Assembly (NCBI GenBank): GCA_900755685.1
Contig: CAAEHI010000027.1
Coordinates: 1 to 52,688 of the forward strand
Source: an uncultured Collinsella sp.
GTDB lineage: Bacteria; Actinomycetota; Coriobacteriia; Coriobacteriales; Coriobacteriaceae
Direction of reading: 5' to 3'
Length of the DNA stretch: 52,688 bases
The notes under the pieces were generated by a model. The model had not been told where the DNA came from. It worked only from the letters and a program-made list of their open reading frames with translations, and did not search any database. The position numbers were made by a program, and so were the translations under genes. Every line of letters begins with the position of its first letter. Position 1 is the first letter of the stretch. Positions 32,429-41,639 of this stretch are shown piece after piece.

Positions 32429-33373
32429 CTATTCCTCGCGGTCGAACTCCTCATCGGCTTCGAGCACGCGACCGCTGTAGTTGACGTGACTGGTCACGGC
32501 ATCCATGTCACCAGTCTCGATAAAACGTGCGACCGTGCACTCGTAATCGACCAGCGCGCGATCAAAGACCTCGGGGTAACTCTCGTTCGAGACCTCGTCG
32601 GTAAAGGGATTCTTCCATGTCAGATGGCCCAGGTTACCGGTGCGCTCGGGCAGCTCCGTCGTCACGCGATGGGCAAGGCCGTCGAGCAGCGAGTAATCGT
32701 GCACCAAGCCCTCAACCAGCGAGATCGCGCGCGTCTTTGCGGAGCCGGCCGGCTCAATCGCGCGGTAAAGTCGCTGCATATTGGCAACGGCAGCACCGTA
32801 CTCCCCCGCCGGAATGTCAATGCCGTACACGCGTCCGGCAACATAGCTCATCAGCACGCCAGCCACGCGATTGATGCGATCGGTGGTGACGATCTCGCCC
32901 GCCGGCGGGTAATCGTCAACCGTAGCGCCATCGCGTTTAAGCTGCAGCATCAGCACATCCAGGTCGCTCTCGATCACGGCATGGACCTGACTGCTCGAAT
33001 CCTCAAGCTCTGAATCGGACTCCACGATGCCAAACTGCTGCTCATAGACAAAGGGATGGGCGTTGCGGTCGAGCACGTAATGAGACAGCAAGCCCAGCGC
33101 AAAGGCACGACCCAAGCTGGCGTCGCGCGGCAGCAGATGCGACACGCCGTCGCGCAGGCACGCGAACTGGCGAGACATACGCGACCGATGCATGACCTGC
33201 GCCAGCAGCGTGCAGTCGGAAACACGCGGTGTCAGAATGTGAAAGAAAAACGGGTCGGGGCCTTGGTTGCCCAAGATAAAGGCAATGCGCTCTTCATCGG
33301 ACGTGATGACGCCCTGCGGAAGACGGTCGATGCTTTCCTCGCCAAACAGATGATGGGTGATAAGCGCGGGCAT
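32429..33373 (-). CDS. Zinc-dependent phospholipase C-like protein
   Basis: The 314-residue protein has His- and Asp-rich metal motifs of the zinc-dependent phospholipase C family: ITHHLFGEE (N-terminus), LGNQGPDPFFFHIL, LLSHYVLDRNAHPFVYEQ and VHAVIESDLDVL. There is no signal peptide, unlike secreted clostridial phospholipases, so it is likely intracellular and its substrate may differ. The start is ATG 33373 with AAAGGA upstream; the longer frame to 33403 passes the ribosome site. It is 101 nt from the MFS gene downstream. Confidence 0.8.
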   Translation of the reverse strand: MPALITHHLFGEESIDRLPQGVITSDEERIAFILGNQGPDPFFFHILTPRVSDCTLLAQVMHRSRMSRQFACLRDGVSHLLPRDASLGRAFALGLLSHYVLDRNAHPFVYEQQFGIVESDSELEDSSSQVHAVIESDLDVLMLQLKRDGATVDDYPPAGEIVTTDRINRVAGVLMSYVAGRVYGIDIPAGEYGAAVANMQRLYRAIEPAGSAKTRAISLVEGLVHDYSLLDGLAHRVTTELPERTGNLGHLTWKNPFTDEVSNESYPEVFDRALVDYECTVARFIETGDMDAVTSHVNYSGRVLEADEEFDREE

Positions 33374-33465
33374 AATGATCCTTTCGATTTCATTCGATGC
33401 CACCCATTATGCCCACCGCGCGCCCATGCCAAACCTGCGATGGCAAACGACGGCATGCAGACCGT

Positions 33466-34200
33466 CTACGCAAGCCCCAAGTGTGCTTTAACCTCGGCAG
33501 CGCGACGGCGGGACACGGGCACCGTCGAGGTTACGCGATCGAGTCTGAGCTCCATAAGACCCGTGGAACCGATCTCAACATTGTGCACGTCTTCCAAATT
33601 GACCAGGTAGCTGCGATGAACGCGAATAAAGCCCTCGGAGTCCAAGCGACGCTCGAGCGAAGAGATCGACTCATTGATCAGGTACGTTCCCTCGGCGCAG
33701 ATGGCGTTGCAAAAATCGGCGCGCGCCTCAAAGTAGCAGACGTCTGCGGCGGGAATGAACACCTTTTTGCCCCCGCGGTCCACCGTCAGACGCAAAGGCT
33801 GGCGCGGAGCATGGATAACACGACGGGCACCCAAGGCTGCCTCGATCTTGTCGAGTGCCTTTGACAGGCGTGCGTCCTCGACCGGCTTGACGACATAGTC
33901 GACCGCATCGAGGTTATACGCATCGGCCGCATACTCGGCAAACGCCGTCACAAACACAACCACCGGCGGCGTCTTTAGGTTCTGCAGCGTCTCGGCAAGC
34001 TCAATTCCCGAGCGACCGGGCATGGTAATGTCTAAAAACAGCACGTCGGGCTTGTTCGACAGAATCGACTCCACGGCTTCGGTGACATTGCCCGCCTCGG
34101 CAATCTGGCCCACGCGCGCATCCTTTTCCAACAGATAGCGTAGCTCAGCCCTAATGGGAGGCTCGTCATCAACCACCAAGATGTTCCAGCCTTCGGACAT
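33466..34200 (-). CDS. LytTR-family response regulator, pair 2
   Basis: The 244-residue protein has a receiver domain with Asp57 in LFLDITMPGRSG and the DDE pocket at 11-13. DAVDYVVKPVEDARL matches DAVDYLMKPVEEARL of pair 1. A LytTR domain (about 138-242) follows with FIRVHRSYLVNLEDV and VPVSRRRAAEV. It is a clear paralogue of the protein at 27580. Its kinase gene ends 38 nt upstream. No clear terminator follows; a 92-nt gap leads to the phospholipase C-like gene. Confidence 0.93.
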   Translation of the reverse strand: MSEGWNILVVDDEPPIRAELRYLLEKDARVGQIAEAGNVTEAVESILSNKPDVLFLDITMPGRSGIELAETLQNLKTPPVVVFVTAFAEYAADAYNLDAVDYVVKPVEDARLSKALDKIEAALGARRVIHAPRQPLRLTVDRGGKKVFIPAADVCYFEARADFCNAICAEGTYLINESISSLERRLDSEGFIRVHRSYLVNLEDVHNVEIGSTGLMELRLDRVTSTVPVSRRRAAEVKAHLGLA

Positions 34201-34238
34201 ATGTGCTTCCCCTCTTTTTCTCTCAATCCAACCGCGTG

Positions 34239-35624
34239 CTACGCCGTCAACGGCGCGGGCTCATGCGGCTCGCCGTTCAGCTCGACGATGACCTGCGTTC
34301 CCACGCCCTCCTGGGACTTCACGCGCATGCCGGAATCTTCTCCGTAAAAGAAATGGATGCGCTGAAGCACGTTGAAGAGCGCCAGGCCGCAACCTCGCTT
34401 GACGGAGCCGTCGGCGGTAATGCTCTCGGGCTCCTCTCGGCGATGTTGCTCAAACAGATGCGCGCAGACCTCTTCGCTCATACCGATGCCATCGTCCTCG
34501 ACGATGATCTCCAAACCGTCATCGGTCTCGAAAGCCCTAACATGAATAGAAAGCGGCTCGGTCTCGCGCTGCGCGTGCTTGATGCAGTTTTCGAGCAACG
34601 GCTGCAAGATAAACGGCGGCACCATGCAATCGCGCACCTCAAAGTCGATATCGACCGAGACGCGCAGACGGCCGTCGCCATACCGGGCCTGCATAAGATT
34701 GATATAGCGAGTACCCTGTTCCACCTCGTGCTCGAGCGTGGTGAGCGTATCGGAATCAGAAAGCGTCTGACGATAGTAGTTGGAGAAGTCGATCAGCAGC
34801 GATCGCGCCTTGTCGGGCTCGGTTCGAACGAGCGACACGATCGTGCTAATGGTATTGAATAGAAAATGAGGATCGACTTGCGATTGCAAGGCGCGCAGCT
34901 CCACGCGGGCCGTAAGCTCGTCCTGGCGCTCGAGCTCAAAGCTCGCAAGCTGCGTGGAAATGAGGTCGGCAAAGCCCGAGGCAAGCGCCGTCTGGCGCAT
35001 ATCGATGCTGCTCAGACGGGGATAATACAGCTCGAGCGTGCCCACGCAATGCCCGCGCACGGTAAGCGGTGCGACAATACCGGCGCGCAGGCGCGGAAAG
35101 TAGCCACCTGTCTCGGTCGAGGCATCGCGCGAGAACACGCTTTGCTCACCGCTGTTGATCACGTTGAGCGTAGTCCGCAGCACCACCGGGGTGCCCGCGG
35201 GGCATTTTGCCGAGGCCTCGCCCCAGCTTGCCAACACCTGCTTGCCGTCGGTAAAGCAGATGGCAGAGGCGATAGTTTCGGACAGGATGATCTTAGAGGC
35301 GCCCAGGGCAGCTTCGGGCGTAAGGCCGCGCGACGTGTAGGCGAATATTTTTGAAGCGATAGCGAGCGTGCGGTCGGTTGCGCTCGATGTGAGGTCGTCG
35401 GGAACGACAAAGACGTACGAGAAGAAGAAGCACAGCATGACCAAGCCGGCAATGACGACAACGGCCGGAACGGGATTGGGATTATCGGTTAGATCCCAGA
35501 TGAGCAGCAGGATAAGCAGCGGAACGACGATACCGAGCAAGATGGCTTGAACCACATGCTGAGCGGTACGAAAGACCTTGGTAGAGTTGTAGCTCTTGCC
35601 CAGAATCAGCCTATTGAGATCCAC
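34239..35624 (-). CDS. LytS-type sensor histidine kinase, pair 2
   Basis: The 461-residue kinase has two membrane helices (about 24-45 and 50-75), a GAF-like region (about 85-215), and His253 in QVDPHFLFNTIST. GHKL motifs are LLENCIKHAQ and EDDGIGMSEE, with GCGLALFNVLQR near the end. LASGFADLISTQLA closely matches LASGFAEILSTQLA of kinase 1, supporting duplication of the pair. AAGGAG abuts an ATG at 35630, so I favour the GTG at 35624, six bases from the site; the difference is two residues. A longer frame to 35693 crosses a terminator. Confidence 0.9.
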   Translation of the reverse strand: MDLNRLILGKSYNSTKVFRTAQHVVQAILLGIVVPLLILLLIWDLTDNPNPVPAVVVIAGLVMLCFFFSYVFVVPDDLTSSATDRTLAIASKIFAYTSRGLTPEAALGASKIILSETIASAICFTDGKQVLASWGEASAKCPAGTPVVLRTTLNVINSGEQSVFSRDASTETGGYFPRLRAGIVAPLTVRGHCVGTLELYYPRLSSIDMRQTALASGFADLISTQLASFELERQDELTARVELRALQSQVDPHFLFNTISTIVSLVRTEPDKARSLLIDFSNYYRQTLSDSDTLTTLEHEVEQGTRYINLMQARYGDGRLRVSVDIDFEVRDCMVPPFILQPLLENCIKHAQRETEPLSIHVRAFETDDGLEIIVEDDGIGMSEEVCAHLFEQHRREEPESITADGSVKRGCGLALFNVLQRIHFFYGEDSGMRVKSQEGVGTQVIVELNGEPHEPAPLTA

Positions 35625-35662
35625 CGTCATCTCCTTCTTACCGACGCACCCCATAGCAATAA

Positions 35663-35684
35663 AGAGGGCCGCAAGCGACCCTCT
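35663..35684 (-). terminator. Terminator of amidohydrolase gene
   Basis: AGAGGGCCGC (35663-35672) pairs with GCGACCCTCT (35675-35684), with TTTATT after it on the minus strand. Confidence 0.75.
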
Positions 35685-35742
35685 CCATTGCATTATGCAA
35701 TCAAATACTGTGTTTTACATCAAGCCATCGATGAACGGTAGC

Positions 35743-37020
35743 TTAGGCGCTGTACTTGTTTGCCTCGCCGAAGGTGCCGCCCTCGACAATCCAGCCGTCC
35801 TTCATGATGACGTCCATGTTGTCGGTGTTGAGCACGTGGATGTCGGCGGCGACGTCACCGTTGACGACCAGCAGGTCGGCGCACTTGCCGGCCTCGATGG
35901 AACCGGTCTCGTCCTCGATGTGGCACATCTTGGCACCGTTGAGGGTGGCGCAGGTGATGGTCTCGACCGGAGTGAAGCCGATCTTGTCGACGAACTCGTA
36001 CATCTCCTCGATGGAGCAGGTGCCGTACGGGGTGACGAAGGAGAAGGAGTCGGAGCCGATCGTCATGACGACGCCGCGCTTCTTGGCCTCGCGCAGGCAG
36101 TCGTAGTTGCGCTGCAGCTCCTTCTCGACCAGGGTGCCCTCGTACTTGTCGTGCAGCTCGGGAACGTAGACGGGCGGATAGGTGGCGTACCAGGTGGGCA
36201 GGAAGGCGATCGTCGGAGTGAAGAAGGTGCCCTGCTCGGCCATGAGGTCCATGGTGCGCTCATCGATATCGAAGCCGTGAATCAGCTGCTCGCAGCCAAA
36301 GCGAACGGAATCGTAGGCAGCGGCGTGGTTGTTGTAGCAGTGGCTCCATACGGGGATGCCGACCATCTTTGCCTCTTCGACCACGGCCTGGATCTCCTCG
36401 GAGCAGTAGTGCTGGTCGCGGCCGGAGTCCCAGCGCCAGATGCCGCCACCGGTAGCCCAGATCTTGATGGCATCGGGGTTCTCACGCAGGCGACGGCGGA
36501 CGGCCTTGCGCAGATCCCAAGGACCGTCGACCTGATCGCCCCAGGGGTGCGATTCCTTGTTGAGCTCCTGGCTGCAGTGGTGGGAGTCGCCGTGGCCGGC
36601 AACGCGGCAGAAGCCAAGGCCGGTGGCCAGAACGCGCGGGCCCTTGAAGACGCCCTTGTCGATGCAGTCACGGATCTGGATACCAAAGCGGCCGATCTCG
36701 CAGACGGTGGTGAGGCCGTGGGTGAGGCAGTCGTAGGCCTGCTTGACGGCGACGGCCTGCTTCTCGAGGAGCGGCTGCATGACCCAGTCGGTGTCATCGT
36801 CGGTCAAGTTGCCCGAGAAGTGCAGGTGGGTGTCGATCAGGCCGGGAAGGACGGTCTTGCCGGCGGCGTCGATGACCTCAACGCCCTCGGGAAGGTCCTG
36901 CATGGCGCCGGCGTACTCGATCTTGCCGTTGTCGTCGACGAGAACGAGGGAGTTCTCGACCGGCTCGGCACCGGTACCGTCGATGAGCTTGCCGCCAACG
37001 ATTGCATACTTAGTGGACAT
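35743..37020 (-). CDS. Metal-dependent amidohydrolase (imidazolonepropionase/prolidase-like)
   Basis: The 425-residue TIM-barrel enzyme has metal motif LIDTHLHFSG (about 61-70), a candidate carbamylated Lys in AIKIWATGGG (about 187), ligands in PVWSHCYNNHAA and LIHGFDIDE, and the catalytic Asp in IGSDSFSF. The flanking beta-sandwich (about 1-55 and 375-425) matches the amidohydrolase superfamily. Such enzymes split cyclic amides or dipeptide-like bonds; the exact substrate is unknown. AAGGAGG precedes ATG 37020. It is 131 nt downstream of an amino-acid permease gene, probably in one operon that imports and then opens the same compound. Confidence 0.9.
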   Translation of the reverse strand: MSTKYAIVGGKLIDGTGAEPVENSLVLVDDNGKIEYAGAMQDLPEGVEVIDAAGKTVLPGLIDTHLHFSGNLTDDDTDWVMQPLLEKQAVAVKQAYDCLTHGLTTVCEIGRFGIQIRDCIDKGVFKGPRVLATGLGFCRVAGHGDSHHCSQELNKESHPWGDQVDGPWDLRKAVRRRLRENPDAIKIWATGGGIWRWDSGRDQHYCSEEIQAVVEEAKMVGIPVWSHCYNNHAAAYDSVRFGCEQLIHGFDIDERTMDLMAEQGTFFTPTIAFLPTWYATYPPVYVPELHDKYEGTLVEKELQRNYDCLREAKKRGVVMTIGSDSFSFVTPYGTCSIEEMYEFVDKIGFTPVETITCATLNGAKMCHIEDETGSIEAGKCADLLVVNGDVAADIHVLNTDNMDVIMKDGWIVEGGTFGEANKYSA

Positions 37021-37151
37021 GGTTCCTCCTTATGGATCCATATAGTGGGCGAGGCCGCGTTGGGTTAAGGCCTCACAAAGCTACCCAAGTGGTGCCGGGT
37101 TCGGTGCGCGGAAGAGAGGGTCCCGCGCACCTGATCCGCCCCGGCTCGGCG

Positions 37152-38603
37152 TTACTTTTTGCGGGAATTGGTGAAGGCCATGAGAGCCAGGCCGACGGCC
37201 AGCCAGCCGATCACGATGCTCCACTCCACCATGTTGAGGGAGGCAGGAGAGAACGGAATCACGAGCAGGCCGATGATGATGGCGCAGGCAGCGATAGCGA
37301 GGCCGATGCCAAACTTGCCGCCGGGCACCTCGTAGGGACGAGGCAGGTCGGGCTCGGTGAAGCGCATGCGCAGGCAAGCGAGGGCGACCATGCCGCAGGA
37401 GAAGATGAAGGCGAGAGCCGACACGTTGGTCAGAGGGATGAGCATGTTCTTGCCCAGGAACGGACCGACGACGGTGATGACGCCCAAGACGACGCAGGCA
37501 AGCTTGGGAGCGCCGGACTTGGGGTCGACCTCGGCGAACTGCTCGGGCAGCTGGCCCTTGCGGCCCATGGCGAGCATGATGCGGCTCGTGGCGCCGTAGA
37601 AGGAGTTCATCGGACCCATGGGTCCAAGCGTAGCGATGACGAGCATGGCCAGGTACAGGAGCATGTTGATGCCCTTGAGGCAGGCGAGCGCGGGAACCGG
37701 GCTCTTAACGAACTCATGCCAGTCGAGGATGGTGCCGAACGAGTAGATACAGACCATGTAGAAGCCGCCGGCGGCCAGCAGTGCCAGGGAGATGATCTTG
37801 CCGAACTTGTTCCAGTTGAGGCCCTCGGCTGCTTCCTCAGCCTGCTGAGGAATGGTGTCGAAGCCGGCGTAGAAGAACGGAGTCAGAACCAAGACCGACA
37901 CGATGCCGGCGAACAGGCTGGTGCTCTCGGTAGCGGCCTTGCCGCCGCCAGCGCCGGCGACCTGGGAGAACACGGGCATGGCGTTGTCCGGCGAGCCGGT
38001 GAACAGCGAGACGCCCATGGCGAGCAGCATGCCGCAGAGCAGGGCCTTGGTCAGGAAGGCCTGGAGTTTGGCAGCCGAGCTGGCGCCGCGGAAGTTGAGG
38101 AAGATGACGTAGACTGCAAAGCCGAGCGCGATCAGCGTCGGGAACAGGTAGACGTCGGCCCCCAGTATGGTGTAGAGCTTGACGGCGCGCAGCCACTCAA
38201 GGCCGGGCAGGCTGCCGAACATCTCGGACACGAGGGTCGAAATGGCGATGGCCTCCCACGGGCACAGGATGCCGTTGCCCAGGGCCAAAAGCCATCCGGT
38301 GATGTAGCTCAGCGTACGGCCAAAGCTACGATCGACATACTCGACGATGCCGCCCGAGATGGGGATAGCAGCCGTGAGCTCACCGAAAACAGCTCCGACG
38401 GGCACGAGGAAGATTGCACCCAAGAGGAATGCGATCATAGCGGGAACGGGACCGCCGCCCACGACCATCCAGTCGCCGACCTGCAGAACCCAACCGGTAC
38501 CGATGATGGCACCGAAACCGATGGTGAAGAAGTTCCAGAGCGAAAGCGTTTTCTTCATGCCGCCGTTATCCTCGACTGCAACTTCTGCGTTCTTGTCCGC
38601 CAT
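37152..38603 (-). CDS. APC-superfamily amino-acid permease
   Basis: The 483-residue protein has about twelve membrane helices. FFTIGFGAIIGTGWVLQVGD (helix 1) holds the unwound Gly-rich segment that binds the alpha-carboxyl/amino group in this family. FFYAGFDTIPQQAEEA (helix 6) is the second binding segment. It probably imports an amino acid, dipeptide or amide by proton or exchange transport. GGAGGGG precedes ATG 38603. The partner amidohydrolase suggests the import of its substrate. A weak hairpin (GGTGCGCGG ... CCGCGCACC, about 37110-37133) lies between the two genes. Confidence 0.92.
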   Translation of the reverse strand: MADKNAEVAVEDNGGMKKTLSLWNFFTIGFGAIIGTGWVLQVGDWMVVGGGPVPAMIAFLLGAIFLVPVGAVFGELTAAIPISGGIVEYVDRSFGRTLSYITGWLLALGNGILCPWEAIAISTLVSEMFGSLPGLEWLRAVKLYTILGADVYLFPTLIALGFAVYVIFLNFRGASSAAKLQAFLTKALLCGMLLAMGVSLFTGSPDNAMPVFSQVAGAGGGKAATESTSLFAGIVSVLVLTPFFYAGFDTIPQQAEEAAEGLNWNKFGKIISLALLAAGGFYMVCIYSFGTILDWHEFVKSPVPALACLKGINMLLYLAMLVIATLGPMGPMNSFYGATSRIMLAMGRKGQLPEQFAEVDPKSGAPKLACVVLGVITVVGPFLGKNMLIPLTNVSALAFIFSCGMVALACLRMRFTEPDLPRPYEVPGGKFGIGLAIAACAIIIGLLVIPFSPASLNMVEWSIVIGWLAVGLALMAFTNSRKK

Positions 38604-38957
38604 TGTTCCCCTCCTTTCCTGTTTGACGCCCTTGGCGTCACCCCTTGCGCGGTCCGTTTTGCCGCGCGCTTTTATTCCATGGCTTTAAGATACGGCCTTG
38701 GCGCAGCAGCGCCGCTCGCAGCTCGACCGAAGGCAGAACTGCAAAACGAGCGGCACCGTTTTTGGGACGAACGGCGGGAGACGTCATTCGTCTTGGACGC
38801 TTTCATCTTGTCTGCTTTTGAATACCTGTTGCCGTGGCGCTTGGCGCGCGGCGCGGCAACGTTCATACCATTTGTCGGGCTTTTGGCGCACATACCCATG
38901 TGCCGTGCATCTTTTTATGTAGGATAGACAAGTTACACATGAGGCAAGGTGATTCGA
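38604..38957. other. Divergent intergenic region, no supported gene
   Basis: This 354-nt gap separates the permease (minus) from the C39-like protein (plus). It holds a short hairpin TGACGCC/GGCGTCA (about 38629-38641). A basic 75-codon frame on the minus strand (38672-38899) has no ribosome site. I see no recognisable riboswitch. ACAAGTTACA near 38929 resembles part of operator B at 9695 but is probably chance. Confidence 0.5.
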
Positions 38958-39959
38958 ATGGCATACGGATACAATGACGGCGACCAACGGCCACAAAGCG
39001 TGCGCCTTGCCGGCCGCGCCACGCCAACGCCCAGAATCACCTCCGACAACGACAACCCGCAGCGCCCCCAAGAGCAGCTCGGGGCTTCTTCGCGGCAACA
39101 AAGCCGTACCGTGCAGCAGTCAGACCGCGTGAGTACGAGCACACGCCAACGCCAGACCGACACATCGCAGCCACGCCGCTACGATCGCCGTAAGACCGAC
39201 TACTACGTCAAGCGCTCCTTTTCGCGACCTCAACGCGATCGCGGCAATTCCGCCCCTCACCCTGCGTCGCACGCCACAAGTCACGCGCTTCCGGCCCGCC
39301 GCCTACGCCTTACGCTTTGCTCCATCGCCGCCTGCCTCGTCTTTGTGTTTTTGGGATCCTGTATCTCCCACGGATCAGCCGGTCTTGAGCCCACTGCCGA
39401 AGACAAGCTGCTTAAAGCTCCCGTCGCGCCCGGTTACTCCTTTGCGTTCTCGACCCCACGCTCGCAATGGCAAGCCGGCACCATGCCCCACATCTACCAA
39501 ATTGACCCCGCATGGTCGGAGCTGCCCTATGCCGGTGGCACTATTCGCGAAAACGCTTGCGGTCCTACCTGCCTCACCATGGTCTATATCTTTAAGACCG
39601 GCCATACCGATAAGACGCCGGTCGATATATGCGCACTGGCCGAAGCCGGCAACTACGCCCCCACCGGCGCCACCGAGTGGTCGTTTATGACAGGCGGTGC
39701 GTGGCAGCTGGGGCTCAACGGAACACAGCTCTATAACGATCGTGAATCGATTGCCCAAGCACTTCGCTCGGGTGCGCCCGTCATCGCCGCAGTGCGCCCC
39801 GGTACGTTTACCAACGTAGGCCACTACATCGTGCTCTACGGCATCGACGATGCCAACCAGATTGGCGTCTACGACCCCAACTCGGCCAGCCGCAGCGCCC
39901 GCCGCTGGGGCGTAGTAGAGGTCCTCAACGAAGTCGAAGCCATGTGGGTCTACTACTAG
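38958..39959 (+). CDS. Membrane-anchored C39-like cysteine peptidase
   Basis: The 333-residue protein has a disordered, Gln/Arg/Ser-rich cytosolic N-terminus (about 1-112), one membrane helix (about 115-137) and an extracytoplasmic C39_2-type papain-like domain (about 175-333). The catalytic Cys201 lies in ENACGPTCLTMVY, His289 in VGHYIVLYGI and Asp306 in VYDPNS. It may cleave peptides or peptidoglycan-linked peptides outside the cell; no substrate or exporter gene is beside it. The start is ATG 38958 with GAGGCAAGGTG upstream; a GTG at 38949 is in frame. It is one of three plus-strand genes and divergent from the permease. Confidence 0.8.
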   Translation: MAYGYNDGDQRPQSVRLAGRATPTPRITSDNDNPQRPQEQLGASSRQQSRTVQQSDRVSTSTRQRQTDTSQPRRYDRRKTDYYVKRSFSRPQRDRGNSAPHPASHATSHALPARRLRLTLCSIAACLVFVFLGSCISHGSAGLEPTAEDKLLKAPVAPGYSFAFSTPRSQWQAGTMPHIYQIDPAWSELPYAGGTIRENACGPTCLTMVYIFKTGHTDKTPVDICALAEAGNYAPTGATEWSFMTGGAWQLGLNGTQLYNDRESIAQALRSGAPVIAAVRPGTFTNVGHYIVLYGIDDANQIGVYDPNSASRSARRWGVVEVLNEVEAMWVYY

Positions 39960-40037
39960 TCATTGGGGACAGACTTAAATGAGTGGTCATTGGGGACGCT
40001 CATGTTTGACTAGTCATTTAAGAACGTCCCCAATGAC
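39959..40037. repeat. REP-like element, GTCATTGGGGAC core
   Basis: GTCATTGGGGAC occurs at 39959-39970 and 39986-39997, and inverted as GTCCCCAATGAC at 40026-40037. TTAAATGA/TCATTTAA also pair. It begins in the last codon of the C39-like gene. Confidence 0.75.
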
Positions 40038-40061
40038 TACAATGACTAGGTGAATAGCAAA

Positions 40062-40092
40062 AGCCCCGCAGTTCAGAGCGGACTGCGGGGCT
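40062..40092. terminator. Bidirectional terminator, C39-like gene and arcC
   Basis: AGCCCCGCAGT (40062-40072) pairs perfectly with ACTGCGGGGCT (40082-40092). TTTTG follows on the minus strand. Confidence 0.85.
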
Positions 40093-40157
40093 CGTGAAGA
40101 GAGGCTAGTTTGTGGGCGCTTTGCCTGGCGCCCACGAGAGAGGTAACAGAGTAGGGA

Positions 40158-41120
40158 CTACTCGTGGATGCGGGTACCGGAGAGGCCGGCCATGGTCTCG
40201 GCGGCCTTGTCCAGGGCGCCGATGATGCAGGTGCGGCCCTTGCGGGAGCGGGCGAACTTGATGGCGGCGCGGACTTTGGGCTCCATGGAACCCTTGCCGA
40301 ACTGGCCCTCGTCGGCCAGGCGCTCGGCCTCGTCGGCGGTGAGGTCCTCGAGCTCCTCCTGGTTGGGCTTGCCGAAGTTGATGGCGACATGCTCAACGGC
40401 GGTCAGCAGGAACAGGACGTCGGCGTCGCAGTCCTCGGCCAGCAGCTCGCCGCCCAGGTCCTTGTCGATGACGGCGGGAACGCCCTTGTAGCAGCCCTTG
40501 TTCTCGTAGTCGCGGACGACGGGGATGCCGCCGCCACCGCAGGCGATGACGATGAACTCGTTGTCGAGCAGGTTGAGGATGGAGTCAGCCTCGACGATCT
40601 TCTTGGGATCGGGGGAAGCGACGACGCGACGCCAGCCGCGGCCGGAATCCTCGACAAAGACCTTTGAGGGATCCTCGGCCATGAACTCCTTGGCCTGCTC
40701 CTCGGTGTAGAAGGGGCCGATCGGCTTGGTCGGGTTCTTGAACGCGGGGTCGTCGGGGTCGCACTCGATCTGGGTGACGACGGTGGCGGCGTGCCAACGC
40801 TTATAGCGCTTGTGCATCTCGCGGCCGATGCCCTGCTGCAGGTGATAACCAATGTAGCCCTGGGACATGGCGCCGCACTCGGGCAGCGGCATCTCGGGGG
40901 TGCCGATGGCATCGTGGGCGGCGGCGAAGGCGTTCTGGATCATGCCGACCTGCGGGCCATTGCCGTGGGTGATGATGATCTCGTTGCCCTGCTCGATGAG
41001 ACCGAGGAGAGCGTGGGCGGTGTTGCTCACGGCCTCGATCTGCTCGACGGGGTTGTTGCCGAGGGCGTTGCCGCCAAGGGCGACGACAATACGATCGGGC
41101 TTACCAAGAGGCTTAGACAT
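40158..41120 (-). CDS. arcC: Carbamate kinase
   Basis: The 320-residue amino-acid-kinase-fold enzyme makes ATP from carbamoyl phosphate and ADP. RIVVALGGNALG and IITHGNGPQVGM (about 9-66) form the phosphate sites, ACGGGGIPVV (about 212) binds nucleotide, and GSMEPKVRAAIKF (about 280) is the usual C-terminal motif. The start ATG 41120 follows AAAGGA. No arginine deiminase or ornithine carbamoyltransferase gene lies beside it, so its carbamoyl phosphate source is elsewhere. An AT-rich leader and promoter region lies upstream. Confidence 0.96.
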   Translation of the reverse strand: MSKPLGKPDRIVVALGGNALGNNPVEQIEAVSNTAHALLGLIEQGNEIIITHGNGPQVGMIQNAFAAAHDAIGTPEMPLPECGAMSQGYIGYHLQQGIGREMHKRYKRWHAATVVTQIECDPDDPAFKNPTKPIGPFYTEEQAKEFMAEDPSKVFVEDSGRGWRRVVASPDPKKIVEADSILNLLDNEFIVIACGGGGIPVVRDYENKGCYKGVPAVIDKDLGGELLAEDCDADVLFLLTAVEHVAINFGKPNQEELEDLTADEAERLADEGQFGKGSMEPKVRAAIKFARSRKGRTCIIGALDKAAETMAGLSGTRIHE

Positions 41121-41639
41121 TGCTGGAATCCTTTCTGTAAAAGGCCTACAACCCATTAATAACCCGCGTCCGTGCGATACGCGAGTTTATTAAGGTTTAT
41201 ATTCTCTTTATCGCTCATTTTATTCATTTTGAAAATAACGGAACGGTGAACGGTCGTTTTTATCCGCTCAGCGTACAGAACTCTAGCTCAGACATATCTA
41301 CGTAATTTACGTGCGACTTTATTTAAATGAAGCGAGGATTATGTCGGATTATGCAAACTACATCTCTGCTAAACACAAAACGGACAGCGCAATATCTTAC
41401 TCGCACTATACGAGATTCTATGCACATATAAGTCGAGTATGCACCCCTGCAAAAACAAGGGGCTTTTCATCCAGCATAAGGAATAAAGAAGAGCTCCGAA
41501 AAGGCGGCAACAGCCAAGTCCCCCATCCATCCCCAAAGTGGCGCGAGGTTTCGCGGCAAAGCCGCGAAACAGCGAAAGGGACGGAATACCCGCCAACTAC
41601 GTCCTTCATCCGCCCACGCAATCCGAGGACGTAGTCGTA
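41121..41639. other. AT-rich promoter region of arcC plus small hairpins
   Basis: The part from 41121 to about 41420 is AT-rich and holds the arcC promoter on the minus strand. Further right are hairpins GTTTCGCGGC/GCCGCGAAAC (41548-41570) and CTACGTCC/GGACGTAG (41597-41634). Frames here (for example plus 41311-41634) cross the hairpins and lack ribosome sites, so I call no gene. Confidence 0.5.

Noticed and set aside
38672..38899. Basic 75-codon minus frame between permease and C39-like gene
   Set aside because: No ribosome-binding site and a composition like random GC-rich DNA; kept only as a note in the gap entry.
38926..38940. ACAAGTTACA similarity to operator B
   Set aside because: Only ten bases match, in an AT-rich promoter far from the locus; chance is the simpler explanation.
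41311..41634. Plus-strand frame of 107 codons in the arcC-nifJ gap
   Set aside because: It runs through hairpins, has no ribosome site and no recognisable domain.
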